Position numbers and translations under genes: made by a program. A DNA stretch of 64,000 nucleotides, taken from positions 1,984,001-2,048,000 of the forward strand of contig JAKSGN010000035.1 of the NCBI GenBank assembly GCA_024180945.1. The letters are read 5' to 3'. Positions 44,004-53,412 of this stretch are shown in pieces; positions within the stretch are counted from its first letter, which is position 1, and each line of letters opens with the position of its first letter. Source of the DNA: Macrophomina tecta. Its lineage: Eukaryota > Ascomycota > Dothideomycetes > Botryosphaeriales > Botryosphaeriaceae. Below the pieces are notes generated by a model. The model was not told the origin of the DNA. It was given only the letters and a program-made list of their open reading frames with translations, and made no database searches.

Positions 44004-44155
44004 ATGGCATCAAATACGACCAGCGCCGCCAACGGTGAGTACTGCCACACATTTCGTTCAGTGAACTCTATATTGTCTCCATGCAGTCGTACTTCTATCC
44101 GCAACACACCCCGAGTGCCTGTCCCATTCCCGCCTGATCCGAGAATCCCGCCCCT

Positions 44156-44202
<47 letters not shown>

Positions 44203-44696
44203 CCCATTAAACCACCACCCAGGCATCGACGCCACCCCGACCGGTAACCCCTCCGTCACCGCCGCCCAGCCCGAAGACAACGAGAACGACGCGCCGACCA
44301 TGCGCGATCCCTTCGGCGGCGACAAGCTCGACAAGATCGCCGGCACCGACGACATGAAGCTGCCCGACGACGTCGGCAACGGCGCGGGTGGCTCGCCCAC
44401 ACGCGACCGCCGCATGAGTAAGGAATGGGACGCCAGTAAGGTGCCGCCGTCGCGCTTCCAGAAACGCAGCGGCAGCATCTACTCGACGCCCAGCTCGCGC
44501 GATGCGCACTTGACCGGCGGCGATCGGGATAAAGGGTATTGGGAGAAAATGAAGGAGAAGGTGAGTTGAGAAATTCGATTCATTTGAGGCTAGCTTTTTG
44601 TGTGTGTGTGGTTTTTTTTTTTTTTTTTTTTTTTGCCTTTCTGGCAGTTTGAGCTGACTGTTGTTTTTTTCTTTCTAGGGATGGATCAAGAAATAA
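44004..44696 (+). CDS. Small conserved fungal protein (function unknown)
   Basis: Model: join(44004..44034,44223..44560,44679..44696), 128 aa. Exon 1 encodes MASNTTSAAN, exon 2 most of the protein, and the 18 nt last exon gives GWIKK plus the stop. The sequence is hydrophilic with no membrane segment: MRDPFGGDKLDKIAG, then DASKVPPSRFQKRSGSIYST and DKGYWEKMKEKGWIKK. The KVPPSRFQKR-x-GSIY-x-TPxSRD motif and the EKxKEKGW end recur in small uncharacterised proteins of many moulds as far as I recall. No function can be named. Intron 1 contains a 43 nt CT repeat; intron 2 contains a 23 nt T run. Confidence 0.75.
44158..44200. repeat. (CT)n microsatellite inside an intron
   Basis: An uninterrupted 43 nt CT dinucleotide repeat lies about 22 nt before the acceptor of intron 1 of the small conserved gene. 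It occupies the position of the polypyrimidine tract. Confidence 0.95.
44612..44634. repeat. T homopolymer in an intron
   Basis: 23 consecutive T preceded by a short TG repeat, inside intron 2 of the small conserved gene. A further run of 21 T lies at 44744-44764, downstream of its stop. Confidence 0.9.
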
Positions 44697-45633
44697 GGCG
44701 GAGCCGGCTTGTGGAGGCTCTGGTTAGGATTGTTTTGCTTCTGTTTTTTTTTTTTTTTTTTTTTCCCTGTGTGGAATCTGCCTGCTGGAAAACTTTATGT
44801 GCTGTACAATTACGATCAACTTCTCTCTCCATTTTCGATGTCTCTTCGTACGGGATACACAAGATAGCTCTCTTCTGGCTTTCTTTTTCCTGACGACTTC
44901 TTTTAGGTTCTCGCTAGGCAAGTTGGGCTGGGGCTGGGAAATAGTTCTAAGAAACAAATAATACCTATTTGCGTTCTATAAATCTTGATTACTTTGCGTC
45001 GTGCGTGTTGTGACTTGACCTTGCGCATCGACAGCGTGCACCCGCATGCAGTTCTAAGGCTGTTTTTCCATTTAACATGACAAGCCGAAAGTCGTTATCA
45101 ACCTACCCATCTGCGTCGCTATCTTGCACTTACTCGAAGTCCACTCAAGGCTGCCTATAGGTCCCATGAATAGCTCATGCTCGGGTGAATTCATGCAAAT
45201 CTATATACGCGGTGATGTGTCAGCGTGAACATTTATAGAGCAAACATGATATCTGAAGGGCTGTGTTAGAACGAAAAGTTGCATTTGTGCACGGAGTAGC
45301 AGTCATGCGGATGTGAGTATATTCTAAAGAGTTCAATTAAGTTTACATGTCGACTTCTGCTTGGATTCCCTTACGGATCGTGGTGGTCCATCAAGACCGG
45401 GAAAAAAGTATCATAAGCAGGCCCCATCTTTCGATACAGCAGTGGAATCTGATCTTGCACATGAACCATTCTCTCCTAACATTCCAAAGTATGAACCTGC
45501 AGCCGCTCTTTTACGCTTCATATTTGTTTTTGGTATCGTTTTACACCATATCATCGTTTCCTCGACGCAAAGTCTTCTTGATCTTGTTTGGAGAAATAAT
45601 ACAAGAAAAAATAATAACGATCCCACAATGAAG
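44697..45633. other. Convergent intergenic region
   Basis: 0.94 kb between the small conserved gene and the 3' end of PRP22. AT-richer than average; T run at 44744-44764. No gene supported. Confidence 0.6.
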
Positions 45634-48600
45634 CTAACCCCACGTACCACCACCACCTCTGCCCTGCCTCCTCTGCGCACTGAGACGCCAATCGTCCTCG
45701 CCCTGGAACTTATTCGCCAGCGGCTGGATCCTCTCCGCCTTCTTGCGCTTACTCAGCTTATCCGTTGGCGCGACCTTGAAGAATGTTGGAGCTGCCTCAA
45801 CCAGCCACTTCGGCTCGATAGCAGTGACGACGTGCATATACTCTTTAGTGGTCTCGACTACGCTATTAAAGATGACATGCTCAGCCGGCTTACCGAACAG
45901 CGCGCTCGAGGGGTGCAGGTACACGGGATTGCCCTCGACGAGTGTCTTGTAGCCCTCCTGTGGGTCCTTGCGGGCCGAGTTACGGAAGAAGCCGGAGCAC
46001 AAGGCCTGGCGGACGAGCTGGGTGTTGCGACCACACGACACGATGGGCGACTTGTAGCGCTTCATGATCGTCGTGAGCTGGTCGCGCACGTCCGCCACAC
46101 GTTTCATCGACTTGGGCTGGATGAAGTTCTCGAAGCACCAGTGCACCGAGAACTTGCTCTGCTTCCACGCGTTGTATACGTTCAGCAGCGTTAGGTGGTC
46201 GCCGTGCGGGTCGTGGAACTTGGCCTTCTTCTGGTCCGCCTGCTGCTGCTTGTCCTTGGGCCGATGCCATACCGTTTGGACGGCCGAGATCATCGACACG
46301 ATAGTGAGCATCTCCTCTGAGCAGCCCATTTTGGTGGACATGATTAGTGCTTTTGATAACGCGGGATCCATGGGGTAGTCGGCCATTTGCCGTCCAAGTT
46401 GGGTGAGCAAACCTTCCTCATCAAGGGCAGCCAATGCGTAAAGCTCTTCGAGTGCAGTTAACATGGTGTTCGTGGGTGGGGGGTCCATGAAATCGAATCC
46501 GAGGAGATCGTTGATGCCCATGGCCTTGAGCATGAGGATAGTATTTGACAAGTTTTGACGCTGGATTTCGGGGATGGTTGTAGGCAGCATCTCGGACTGG
46601 AACGCTGCCTCGGTATAGAGCCTGAAGCATTTACCGGGACCGGTACGACCGGCTCTGCCAGCACGCTGCTTGGCTTGTGCTTGCGAGATAGGCGTAACCT
46701 GAAGGCGGTCCATACCGAGCTTGGGATCGTAGGCGGTTTGTTTGACGAACCCAGGATCTACCACATAATAGATTCCGTCGATGGTAATTGATGTTTCTGC
46801 AATGTTGGTTGCAATCACGACCTTTCTGCTACCCGCTGGAGCGGGCTCGAAAATACGACTGGCAACTTCGCTGGGCAAAGCACCATAAATGGGTAATATG
46901 ATCAGTTCCGGCACCCCGGGCCCTAATGCTTTCATTCGTTCGAAAAGAATCTCGCAACTGGTATCAATTTCCTCTTTACCAGTCAAGAAAAGTAGGATAT
47001 CACCTGGGGGCTCAGTCAGGTGGATTTGCATGACTGTCGTCAAAGCGGCGTCGAGATAATCGCTCTCGGGCTCCTTGGAGTACATGATCTCCACAGGGAA
47101 TGTGCGACCGGGAATGGAGAAGATAGGACATTTGTTGAAGTACTCGGAGAACTTGTCGGCATCCAGGGTTGCAGACGTGACGATGACTTTCATGTCAGGC
47201 CGCCTCTTCAACGTCTTCTTGAGGAGACCGAAGAGGACATCAGTGGCGATTGTGCGCTCGTGGGCCTCGTCGAGGATGATGACAGAGTACTTGTTTAGCA
47301 TTGGGTCCAGGAGGATCTCACGCTGCATGATACCGTCCGTCATATACTTGATCTTGGTGTCTGGGCTGGTGCAATCCTCGAAACGAATGGTGTAGCCAAC
47401 TTCAGCGCCGAGCTTGCACCCAACTTCTTCCGCTACACGTTTTGCGACCGACATGGCAGCAACACGACGTGGTTGGGTACAGCCAATAACTCCATTGTTT
47501 GCGAATCCATCCTCAGCAAGGAATTGCGTGAGCTGGGTGGTCTTGCCAGAACCCGTGTCTCCGACAAGAATCAGGAGTTGATGCTCACGCACGGCCTGTA
47601 GTAGCTGGTTGCGAAACTTGAAGACTGGCAAGCTCTCTCGTTGCTCCTTGATAGACATGTTGGTACGCTTCCCAGTCTCTGTCTTACCCTGCGTGATTTT
47701 CTTCCACTCAGGGAGTGGCTCGTTGGATCTTGATGCGGCAGGAGCAGCACGGTACTCGCTAGCAAACTTGCGCTGGTCGGGACCAGCCATAGGATCGTTC
47801 CACTGCGCGCTGAGGTCAACTCGGGAGGCTTCTGCAGAAGCCTTGTCTGCTGCCTCCTGTTGCCTCAAATCTCTTCTCTCCTTAGCTAGCTGGTCACCCG
47901 ACATAGCAGCCCGATTGAGGGATCCATCAGGAGCTTTGACAACTCGAATAGGGGAGAGCTCCAGAGACTGCTTGGTCTGTCCCACCAAGAATGGAGGCTC
48001 TTCTTCTCTGACTTCAATATCAATGTCCTCCTCTTCTTCTACCATCCCATGCTCGTTGACGTTGTCGAAAGTCTCATTGATGTCAGGTAGGTCTGCGGCG
48101 GACATGACGCCAGAAGCAATTAGTTGTCGCATTTCCCAGCGCTCAGGTGACGTCAGCCGTTTCTTCGCCTTTGGTGGCCCGTTGAAGCTGTTGTCGATCA
48201 TAGGCGCCTCAGAGGCCAAATTCCCATAGCGGCCGTTCGACATGCTGCCACCGAGACCCTCTGAATTTGCGCCAGAAGCTATGCGCAGCTCAGGTGCGAG
48301 GTCTTGGCCGGTGATTTGGTCCACTTCCTTCATCGTAAGGCTGATCTTGCCGTCCTTGATTTCCGTAACCTTTACCTTCACCTCCTGATCACGAGCAAGG
48401 AGATCCGCAGGATCATTCACGCGACCTTCGGCCATGCGAGAGACGTGGACCAGGCCGTCGACCCTACCGTTCACACCGTGAAGGCGAACAAAGGCACCAT
48501 AGGGCTTGAGGCCAGTGACTCGGCCATTGTATATCTTATGGAGCACGGGTGCATCGTCGATCTCAGGTGCGGGAGGCTGGCGAAACTCGTCATCGTAATC

Positions 48601-49317
48601 GTCTCGGCGGCGGTGTCTGCCTCTACGTTCGTCACGGCCGGTTGGGCGGTCGTAGTCACGCTCGCGCTTCTCGGTAAAGTCCTTCGCAGAGCGCGATCTG
48701 CCAAACTCGTCCTCGAAGACATAGTCGTCGTTCTTTGCGCGTCGGCGACTTCTCTCGGGGGAGCGTGAGCGCGAGCGACGATGTCTCTTCGTTCGACTCC
48801 GGTCATAGTTATCCTCCTTGTAGGGACTAGGACTCCTTTTTCTGGCGCCACCGTTAGCTGCTCCGCCGCCTGCCTTTCCAGCAAGATTCTCCAGCATGGC
48901 AAATGTATCGTCCAGCGCATCTTCCTTGGCCTCGTGCTCCAACGGGCCTTCTTCCTCCCACGGCCGGGCGGGAACCTCTTGATCAGCAATTGCAAGTCCC
49001 TTGAAGACCCGTGCCTTTCTTTCGCGCTCATCTTTTGGCTTCTCCTCCTCCTCGACGGCCTTTGCCTTCCCGTTGGACTTATATTTGGGGTGCATTGTCA
49101 GGACGAGGCGGTCGATGCTCTCGATGAGACTCGGGGGGAAATCGTCGGCCCCCATGTCGGCCAGGGCGGCCTTGAACTCGTCGAGCGAGTTGCATTTCGA
49201 ATGTTGGTCTATGATGAATTCGGCGAGGGTCTTGTCGCTGATGCCCAGGTGGTTCTGCAGCTCCGACGTGACTTTGGAGACGAGCGAGAGCAGCTCGAGG
49301 GAGCTGAGGTCGTCCAT
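45634..49317 (-). CDS. PRP22: DEAH-box RNA helicase Prp22 (DHX8)
   Basis: Single exon, 1,227 aa; the start at MDDLSSLELLSLVSKV matches the family N-terminus. Residues 100-250 are rich in RS/RE dipeptides. An S1 RNA-binding domain spans about 260-331 (HKIYNGRVTGLKPYGAFVRL ... KISLTMKEVD); an S1 domain in a DEAH helicase is diagnostic for Prp22/DHX8. Helicase motifs: GDTGSGKT (586-593), TQPRRVAA, DEAH (683-686), SATLDADKFS, and motif VI QRAGRAGRTGPGKC. The HA2 and OB-fold regions follow (for example KYKSPIVSCGRN). Prp22 releases spliced mRNA from the spliceosome and proofreads exon ligation. No intron was seen across 3.7 kb, unusual beside its intron-rich neighbours. Confidence 0.97.
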   Translation of the reverse strand: MDDLSSLELLSLVSKVTSELQNHLGISDKTLAEFIIDQHSKCNSLDEFKAALADMGADDFPPSLIESIDRLVLTMHPKYKSNGKAKAVEEEEKPKDERERKARVFKGLAIADQEVPARPWEEEGPLEHEAKEDALDDTFAMLENLAGKAGGGAANGGARKRSPSPYKEDNYDRSRTKRHRRSRSRSPERSRRRAKNDDYVFEDEFGRSRSAKDFTEKRERDYDRPTGRDERRGRHRRRDDYDDEFRQPPAPEIDDAPVLHKIYNGRVTGLKPYGAFVRLHGVNGRVDGLVHVSRMAEGRVNDPADLLARDQEVKVKVTEIKDGKISLTMKEVDQITGQDLAPELRIASGANSEGLGGSMSNGRYGNLASEAPMIDNSFNGPPKAKKRLTSPERWEMRQLIASGVMSAADLPDINETFDNVNEHGMVEEEEDIDIEVREEEPPFLVGQTKQSLELSPIRVVKAPDGSLNRAAMSGDQLAKERRDLRQQEAADKASAEASRVDLSAQWNDPMAGPDQRKFASEYRAAPAASRSNEPLPEWKKITQGKTETGKRTNMSIKEQRESLPVFKFRNQLLQAVREHQLLILVGDTGSGKTTQLTQFLAEDGFANNGVIGCTQPRRVAAMSVAKRVAEEVGCKLGAEVGYTIRFEDCTSPDTKIKYMTDGIMQREILLDPMLNKYSVIILDEAHERTIATDVLFGLLKKTLKRRPDMKVIVTSATLDADKFSEYFNKCPIFSIPGRTFPVEIMYSKEPESDYLDAALTTVMQIHLTEPPGDILLFLTGKEEIDTSCEILFERMKALGPGVPELIILPIYGALPSEVASRIFEPAPAGSRKVVIATNIAETSITIDGIYYVVDPGFVKQTAYDPKLGMDRLQVTPISQAQAKQRAGRAGRTGPGKCFRLYTEAAFQSEMLPTTIPEIQRQNLSNTILMLKAMGINDLLGFDFMDPPPTNTMLTALEELYALAALDEEGLLTQLGRQMADYPMDPALSKALIMSTKMGCSEEMLTIVSMISAVQTVWHRPKDKQQQADQKKAKFHDPHGDHLTLLNVYNAWKQSKFSVHWCFENFIQPKSMKRVADVRDQLTTIMKRYKSPIVSCGRNTQLVRQALCSGFFRNSARKDPQEGYKTLVEGNPVYLHPSSALFGKPAEHVIFNSVVETTKEYMHVVTAIEPKWLVEAAPTFFKVAPTDKLSKRKKAERIQPLANKFQGEDDWRLSAQRRQGRGGGGTWG

Positions 49318-50037
49318 GATGGCCTGTTCCAAGGGCGCAGCTCGAGATGGAGGGAACAAGCGTGAGCGCGCGATCGGGCGCGCGCAGGTGTGGAGTTCTA
49401 AGCAGAGCGCGATCCGCGTCAGTCATGAAATGCGCGGCGAACTGGCAGAGTGCGCACGGACCAATTCCGGACCTGCACCTGCAGCCCGAGTGGCGGCATG
49501 CCCGCCACGTACTATCACCATGTCCGGAGAGTTGATGTGGTCATCTGGATATGGGGTTTCCCAGGTACTGAGGATATGCGCGTCCGGGCGGGTCCTTCAC
49601 CACCCCGCACCCAGTGGGGCAAATGCCTCCGAGCAACAGGCGCAACTACGTATACGGCTTTGGAGCATTCGTGCTGGCATACATCCTCCAGGATCTCGAG
49701 ATGATCACACCCAGAAGGAAATATCAACTCTTAGCGGCACTTACACAAGGGCTATTCAGCTCATTTGATACTTCTACTCACTCAGTACTCAGGACTTCTG
49801 GAAAGCAAGAGTACCATTGCATCTACGACACGCCATTCTCCTCTCAACCACCTACCGTCTCCGAGATGGCCGTTCCAAGACCCAAAACGGTTTTTAAGTC
49901 TGCCGCAACCGCTTTTCCGGCACCCGCTCTCATCACTGCCTGTGCCTCCCCCTCATCTCGAGCAAGCAGTGGTAATGGCTGGATGACCACTGGATCTTTG
50001 CATTTCAGGGTGAATGAATGCGCATGATCAACCGTTT
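49318..50037. other. Intergenic, possibly with a last exon of the arrestin gene
   Basis: Promoter side of PRP22. A minus-strand frame from about 50086 to 49844 (KCKDPVVIQPLPLLARD within it) continues past the arrestin stop in another frame and may be its true C-terminal exon. Confidence 0.4.
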
Positions 50038-51030
50038 CTACCAGGGCTTCCACCAGCAGCTTGTCGCGTTGACTGAAGCCCAACAACCTGGTAGTTGCGG
50101 CACGTACTTCATCTTTCCCATGGCTATCTCTTTCGCTTCACTGGGCTGCAATACTCCCAAGTTCTGGAACGTGACACCCGTCTTCTCATCGTCACGGATA
50201 ATCCGCACATGTTCCGAGCTCCGCAAAATCCGTAACTCCACTTTGGAATTCATCCTGATGTTGATCGACTTCAATAGAAACTGCGGAGGCTTCCCTACAT
50301 GAATATCCTTCGGCTCCGGGGGTAGTATATCGATCTTGAACAGCAACTGCCAAGGCTCTGTTGGTGTCAGGGCTTTCGGTGGCGATAACGTCATGCGGAA
50401 TTGGAGATTCGGTTTGGCTAGCTTGCTGAGACTCCATCTCTTCACCTGCGGGCGCTCATGATCCGGCAGGAGATGAAACCGGCGGGTGTTGCATATCTTC
50501 TCATGCCGTGCATTGTCTTCCGTCTCTCCGGTCTGTCCGCCCGCTGCAGGGACGAAGTTCAGTAACACCTCGGTCGTTGCTGGTGAGTCCTTGCCATCGC
50601 TGAAGTCAATGTATGCCACCAGAAAGTATGCAATGGGACTGGAGTAACCTGTAATCAATCCACGGGCGTTGAGGTGGAATGATGGAGGCAGTGTTGTCTC
50701 GGGAAACTGATGCGCCGTGCGTTTGGAATCCCAACTGTCGACTTGCCGGGGAACCGCTGTTGTCGGGAATTTGAAAGAGAAAGGCCAATTGTGGATGCCG
50801 GGGTCAAGGGTACTTTTGCCTCCAGAGATGACTCTGTGCTTGAAAAGGCAGACGCGGTCGCGATCGTTGTGCATGCCGGTGATGCCGTTCTTCTCGATGA
50901 TGGTGGTCTTGAGCCTGCCGAGAAACCTGACCTCAACGCCGTCGATTGCCCTGGTGCTCAGACATTGATATCTGACTCTACCTTTCACGTCATCTCCAGA
51001 GAGATAGGAAGGCTGATCGGAATCGAGCAC
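50038..51030 (-). CDS. Arrestin-like domain protein (ends unresolved)
   Basis: An open frame of about 330 codons contains IVLDSDQPSYLSGDDVKGRV, YQCLSTRAIDGVEVRFLGRL, HNWPFSFKFP and ITGYSSPIAYFLVAYIDFSD. This is the beta-sandwich pattern of fungal arrestin-N proteins, which act as ubiquitin-ligase adaptors (Rim8/Art type) or related signalling adaptors. No ATG opens this frame; codons ANPTIIAAS precede it and an upstream stop is close. A 5' exon must therefore exist beyond about 51080, or the gene is damaged. At the 3' side a strong donor-like GTACGT and an AG 35 nt later would shift the frame into a longer tail (to 49844). Coordinates cover only the certain core. Confidence 0.65.
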   Translation of the reverse strand: MLDSDQPSYLSGDDVKGRVRYQCLSTRAIDGVEVRFLGRLKTTIIEKNGITGMHNDRDRVCLFKHRVISGGKSTLDPGIHNWPFSFKFPTTAVPRQVDSWDSKRTAHQFPETTLPPSFHLNARGLITGYSSPIAYFLVAYIDFSDGKDSPATTEVLLNFVPAAGGQTGETEDNARHEKICNTRRFHLLPDHERPQVKRWSLSKLAKPNLQFRMTLSPPKALTPTEPWQLLFKIDILPPEPKDIHVGKPPQFLLKSINIRMNSKVELRILRSSEHVRIIRDDEKTGVTFQNLGVLQPSEAKEIAMGKMKYVPQLPGCWASVNATSCWWKPW

Positions 51031-53412
51031 GATTGATGCAGCAATAATTGTGGGATTGGCTCGTCGACGGTCGCCGTTGGACCGGCTTTTTCATGCACAG
51101 TGTAATCGACGCTTTTGAAGTGCGCGGTGATTGTCCTCATTACATATCCCCTTTGATGCCTTTCTGGTCGAGATACGACTCCATGGACACGACGGAACAG
51201 TGGAAGGATTGCTTGGTATCGGGCAACAATCGTTTCCCGGGTGGCTTACCCACCATCTGTTTCCTTTTCTGGGCGAATTTCCGTATGGATCTATTCCTAT
51301 CTCGGACGGTGGCAGCCACAGCGGGCCCATTTTGAGGGTTTCGCCTCTATAAGTCTTCGCGAGGCAATCCCATGGCTCTGTTTAAAAGCCAAGATGTGCA
51401 CCTAGGAACTTAATGATACGATTTCAATGTGCATACCTATGTGCACTCAAGATGATAGCGGCCTCATGGTACGCTCTCAGCGAGCTGTGGCCATGGTATT
51501 GCAATTTCGAGATTTGGTTGCAAAAGAGAGCTGTGGTTTGTAAGTCAGATCAGCCAGCACCCTCAATAGAATAAGTGGCGCCCTAAAATTTCTTTGAGCG
51601 TCCCATGCTCCCGAATCTCTTTTATGCCCCGCCAACCTTCCATGCTGGGTATCGTGTCGCTCGCTTAGAATGAGCCAATCACGACCGCGTGGTCCCTGTG
51701 AATATTCCTCTCTCCACTTGTCGCCGCTTCACTCACATCCTTGACTTCACGACGACTGCCCCCAATTGGACGTGCCAGCACAGCGACGACGTTTCTCCGT
51801 CTTGCGGGCTCACCGGCTTGGGCGCTGGTTTGCTGAGAGTCCAACGTGGACATTCGCAGGGTCGGCGCGTCGAATAACCGGTCAACGAATCGCGACGGCA
51901 ACGCCGCTGTCCCCAACCGTTGGTTACGCGCCGGCCGAGCCCCAGGACAGAAGCGTGTCCAGAGCGCTGAGTGGCGAGAAGGCGACAAACGAAATCTGAA
52001 ACACCATGTTCACCGCACCTTGGGCCGGGCCAGAGATGCGGTCAGAACATGGCCTGGAGTGGGGACGCGCAGCGCAGCCAGAAACGACTCGACACGTTCC
52101 TCGCCCTCTGAGCAGGGGCTTCACGAGATCCGCTTCGCGAACGGGCAGTGCAGTAGTCGGACTCAGCCAGCCCGTCAGCCCCTCCGTTCGCAACGCTTGC
52201 TCTAATCGGCAGCCGGGATGGGACTCTACGCTTCTCGAAGGCGTCGAGAAGAACTGGAGATTGCGAGTGTGGCGCATGGCGGGGGCGGTGCGGGCGGTCA
52301 CTCGCCACGATTCGGACGGGCAAATCAGAGAGCCCGCCGAAAACGCAGAGTTGTTCGCTTGCCGAGGGGGGAACGCCGGCGGCAGGAGGACGAGGATGAT
52401 CCGCGGCTAATATAGCGCTCATTGCTCACCCCCTTCGGCACGGCCTGGTCGCACCAATGGAGTATTCTCCTGCTCATCTGCATATCCGGCGGACCACGCC
52501 CTCCGACAATGACGGCCAGCGCTTGGGGTGCGGTGACAGCGTCCAACACGAGCGGCAGGCAGGCGTCAAACGGCTTGACGGTGGGCCGAGGCCGGGCCGC
52601 GTGGCTGCTAACTCGGCCGGCCGGGCGAGGAGCGCTTGCGGGGGGCTTGGTGGGCGGGACAAGCGCTGCGGAAGAGGCTTGTCGCCAGCAAGAAGCCGGC
52701 CAAGGAAGCGTGAATCCGTGGCACCAGTCAAGACGTCAGCCGCGCAAAAGCCGGTTTGAAGCCGTCGACATCACCACCGAAGCCATGTGCGACAAGCGCA
52801 GGCGGAAGGCTTACATACATGGCGCGGCCGACACTGAGTTTTGTTGCAACGTCTCCTTGCACCGAAGCTATCGACGGACGCGTCGCCATTCGTCTCCAGC
52901 CTAGCCTGTCTCGAAGCCCCGGCGAAGCGCCTTCACGGGCCCACAGATCGCCGCGTTGTCACAGCCACAGCCCACGTTGATTAAGTACAACCCTCCCGTT
53001 GCCTCCCTGGCCGTCGCTGTAATCTCAAGCCCGCTACGCCCCCCAATTTCTGACTGGGCGCCCGTCATCGCTCTCGGGTGATACAAAGCTTTAGCTTTGC
53101 CCACCTCAGGCCGATTTCCGAATCCCTCACAGGCCACCTACTTGAATCCACAGCAAACGCGCACTGTCGGCCCCCGCCAGCCCACCCGTCCGCTGCGTTC
53201 CAGGAACAACCCGTCAATAAAATCCCCGAACCGAGCGCGTCCGCGTAATTGCGAGCCCAGGAGTAGTGATCCTGCAGCCTCGCTGCAAACTCTCCGCCAT
53301 GCGTACGTATTGCCAAAACAACGCCCTGCGTCCCCTCTCGCCCCGGACCTGCCTTTCAGCCTTGCGACTGCGCATGGCCAAGCGCCGCCCCCCCGCGACA
53401 CCATAGCTTACC
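51031..53412. other. GC-rich intergenic region
   Basis: 2.4 kb upstream of the Ca2+/H+ exchanger. From about 51660 to 53300 it is CpG-rich and open in many frames at once, which is expected of GC-rich non-coding DNA. I found no domain. It may include a long 5' UTR of the exchanger gene with short upstream ATGs (for example at 53298). Confidence 0.5.

Noticed and set aside
45361..46194. A long plus-strand open frame (about 277 codons) over the end of PRP22
   Set aside because: It is largely antisense to conserved helicase codons and shows no domain; a shadow of the GC-rich third positions.
49318..49359. 14-residue N-terminal extension of Prp22
   Set aside because: The family N-terminus aligns from MDDLSSLELL; the extension has no conserved character.
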